Below, piece after piece: positions 63,707 through 64,000 of a DNA stretch of 64,000 nucleotides (the first letter of the stretch is position 1; each line of letters starts with the position of its first letter). The notes under the pieces were generated by a model. The model worked only from the letters and a program-made list of their open reading frames with translations. It was not told where the DNA came from and did not search any database. The translations under genes were made by a program, and so were the position numbers. This stretch comes from Cyclobacterium amurskyense (GTDB taxonomy: Bacteria; Bacteroidota; Bacteroidia; Cytophagales; Cyclobacteriaceae), in contig NZ_CP012040.1 in assembly GCF_001050135.1 (NCBI RefSeq), positions 372,001 through 436,000 of the forward strand, given 5' to 3'.

Positions 63707-64000
63707 AGTGCATCGATAACACATCCGATTGCTTCGACAGGCTCAGCCAAAGTAATAGCAAGACACCCCAAGTGGGTACCTCGGAACCTACCCTTATACC
63801 TTCCTAACTCCAATTTCTGACAAGAAAAAGGGGCTGGGTGCTCAAAACTGACAACATTCGACCTTTTAACTCGAATTTCCCACCTTTGAACTCAAATTTT
63901 CGACCTAAAATATCGAAAATTCGACCAAAAAGGGACATCGATCTGGTCTAAACGTCGAAAATATGACATAATTACCGGAATTTTAAGGGTATGGGTGAGA

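Larger units (their letters stand above)
63192..64000. other. Repeat-rich non-coding stretch to the window end
   Basis: No gene is seen. It contains TGAGCCTGTCGAAG (63279) and its inverse (63733), direct repeat R2, a hairpin GGTCTAAGTT/AACTTAGACC (63676-63706), and, from 63774, the inverse of the GGTAGGTTCCGAAGTACC and TTCGACC motif patch at 17.7-18.3 kb. Confidence 0.65.

Overview
The window looks like a chromosome segment of a marine-type Bacteroidota, most likely family Cyclobacteriaceae. The evidence is three SusC/SusD pairs, a sulfatase, many Gfo/Idh/MocA oxidoreductases, a LruC-domain lipoprotein, AT-rich spacers, and several families of short dispersed repeats. The species cannot be fixed from sequence alone. 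No rRNA, tRNA or CRISPR array was seen.

Layout. 1-5.3 kb: a thioredoxin-like exported protein, a decayed gene interrupted by a dispersed repeat, an SDR-type epimerase and a large LruC lipoprotein. 5.3-12.3 kb: a long non-coding stretch, then SusC/SusD pair 1 (SusD-like_2 type). 12.3-20.7 kb: an accessory island. It holds an IS4-family element inserted in a dispersed repeat with a perfect 10-bp target duplication, a ParE-type toxin/antitoxin pair, an exported serine hydrolase, a small orphan gene, a second toxin/antitoxin locus broken by deletion, and a two-gene Thoeris-like defence cassette (TIR plus transmembrane-macro effector) between inverted repeats. 20.7-24.2 kb: housekeeping genes (MscS channel, GreA-like factor, Xaa-Pro aminopeptidase, DUF4235-like protein).

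24.6-62 kb is a catabolic island, almost all on the minus strand. Block A (37.3 to 24.7 kb) is SusC2-SusD2 followed by two tandem neutral-ceramidase-like proteins, a heparinase II/III-like Tat protein and two amidohydrolases. A small beta-barrel protein and a plus-strand AraC regulator lie between the blocks. Block B (59.6 to 40.9 kb) reads as one long operon: SusC3-SusD3, two Gfo/Idh enzymes, a PIG-L deacetylase, a NagB-like protein, a 1012-residue SGNH/dehydrogenase/cupredoxin fusion, Gfo/Idh, an LsrF/DeoC-type aldolase, Gfo/Idh, a PfkB kinase, an NCS1 permease and a SUMF1-like protein. A sulfatase lies upstream. My inference is that SusC/D import a glycan or glycoconjugate that is desulfated, deacetylated and oxidised, then phosphorylated and cleaved by the kinase and aldolase. 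The substrate is not known. 62-64 kb holds a DUF5996 gene between direct repeats, then repeat-rich spacer.

Most unusual: the Thoeris-like cassette and its bracketing repeats; a MITE-like repeat family (seven copies plus a remnant) scattered through the window; a T7 slippery site in the IS4 transposase; and the block B operon with its cupredoxin fusion, cysteine-less SUMF1 protein and NagB-like protein lacking a catalytic aspartate.
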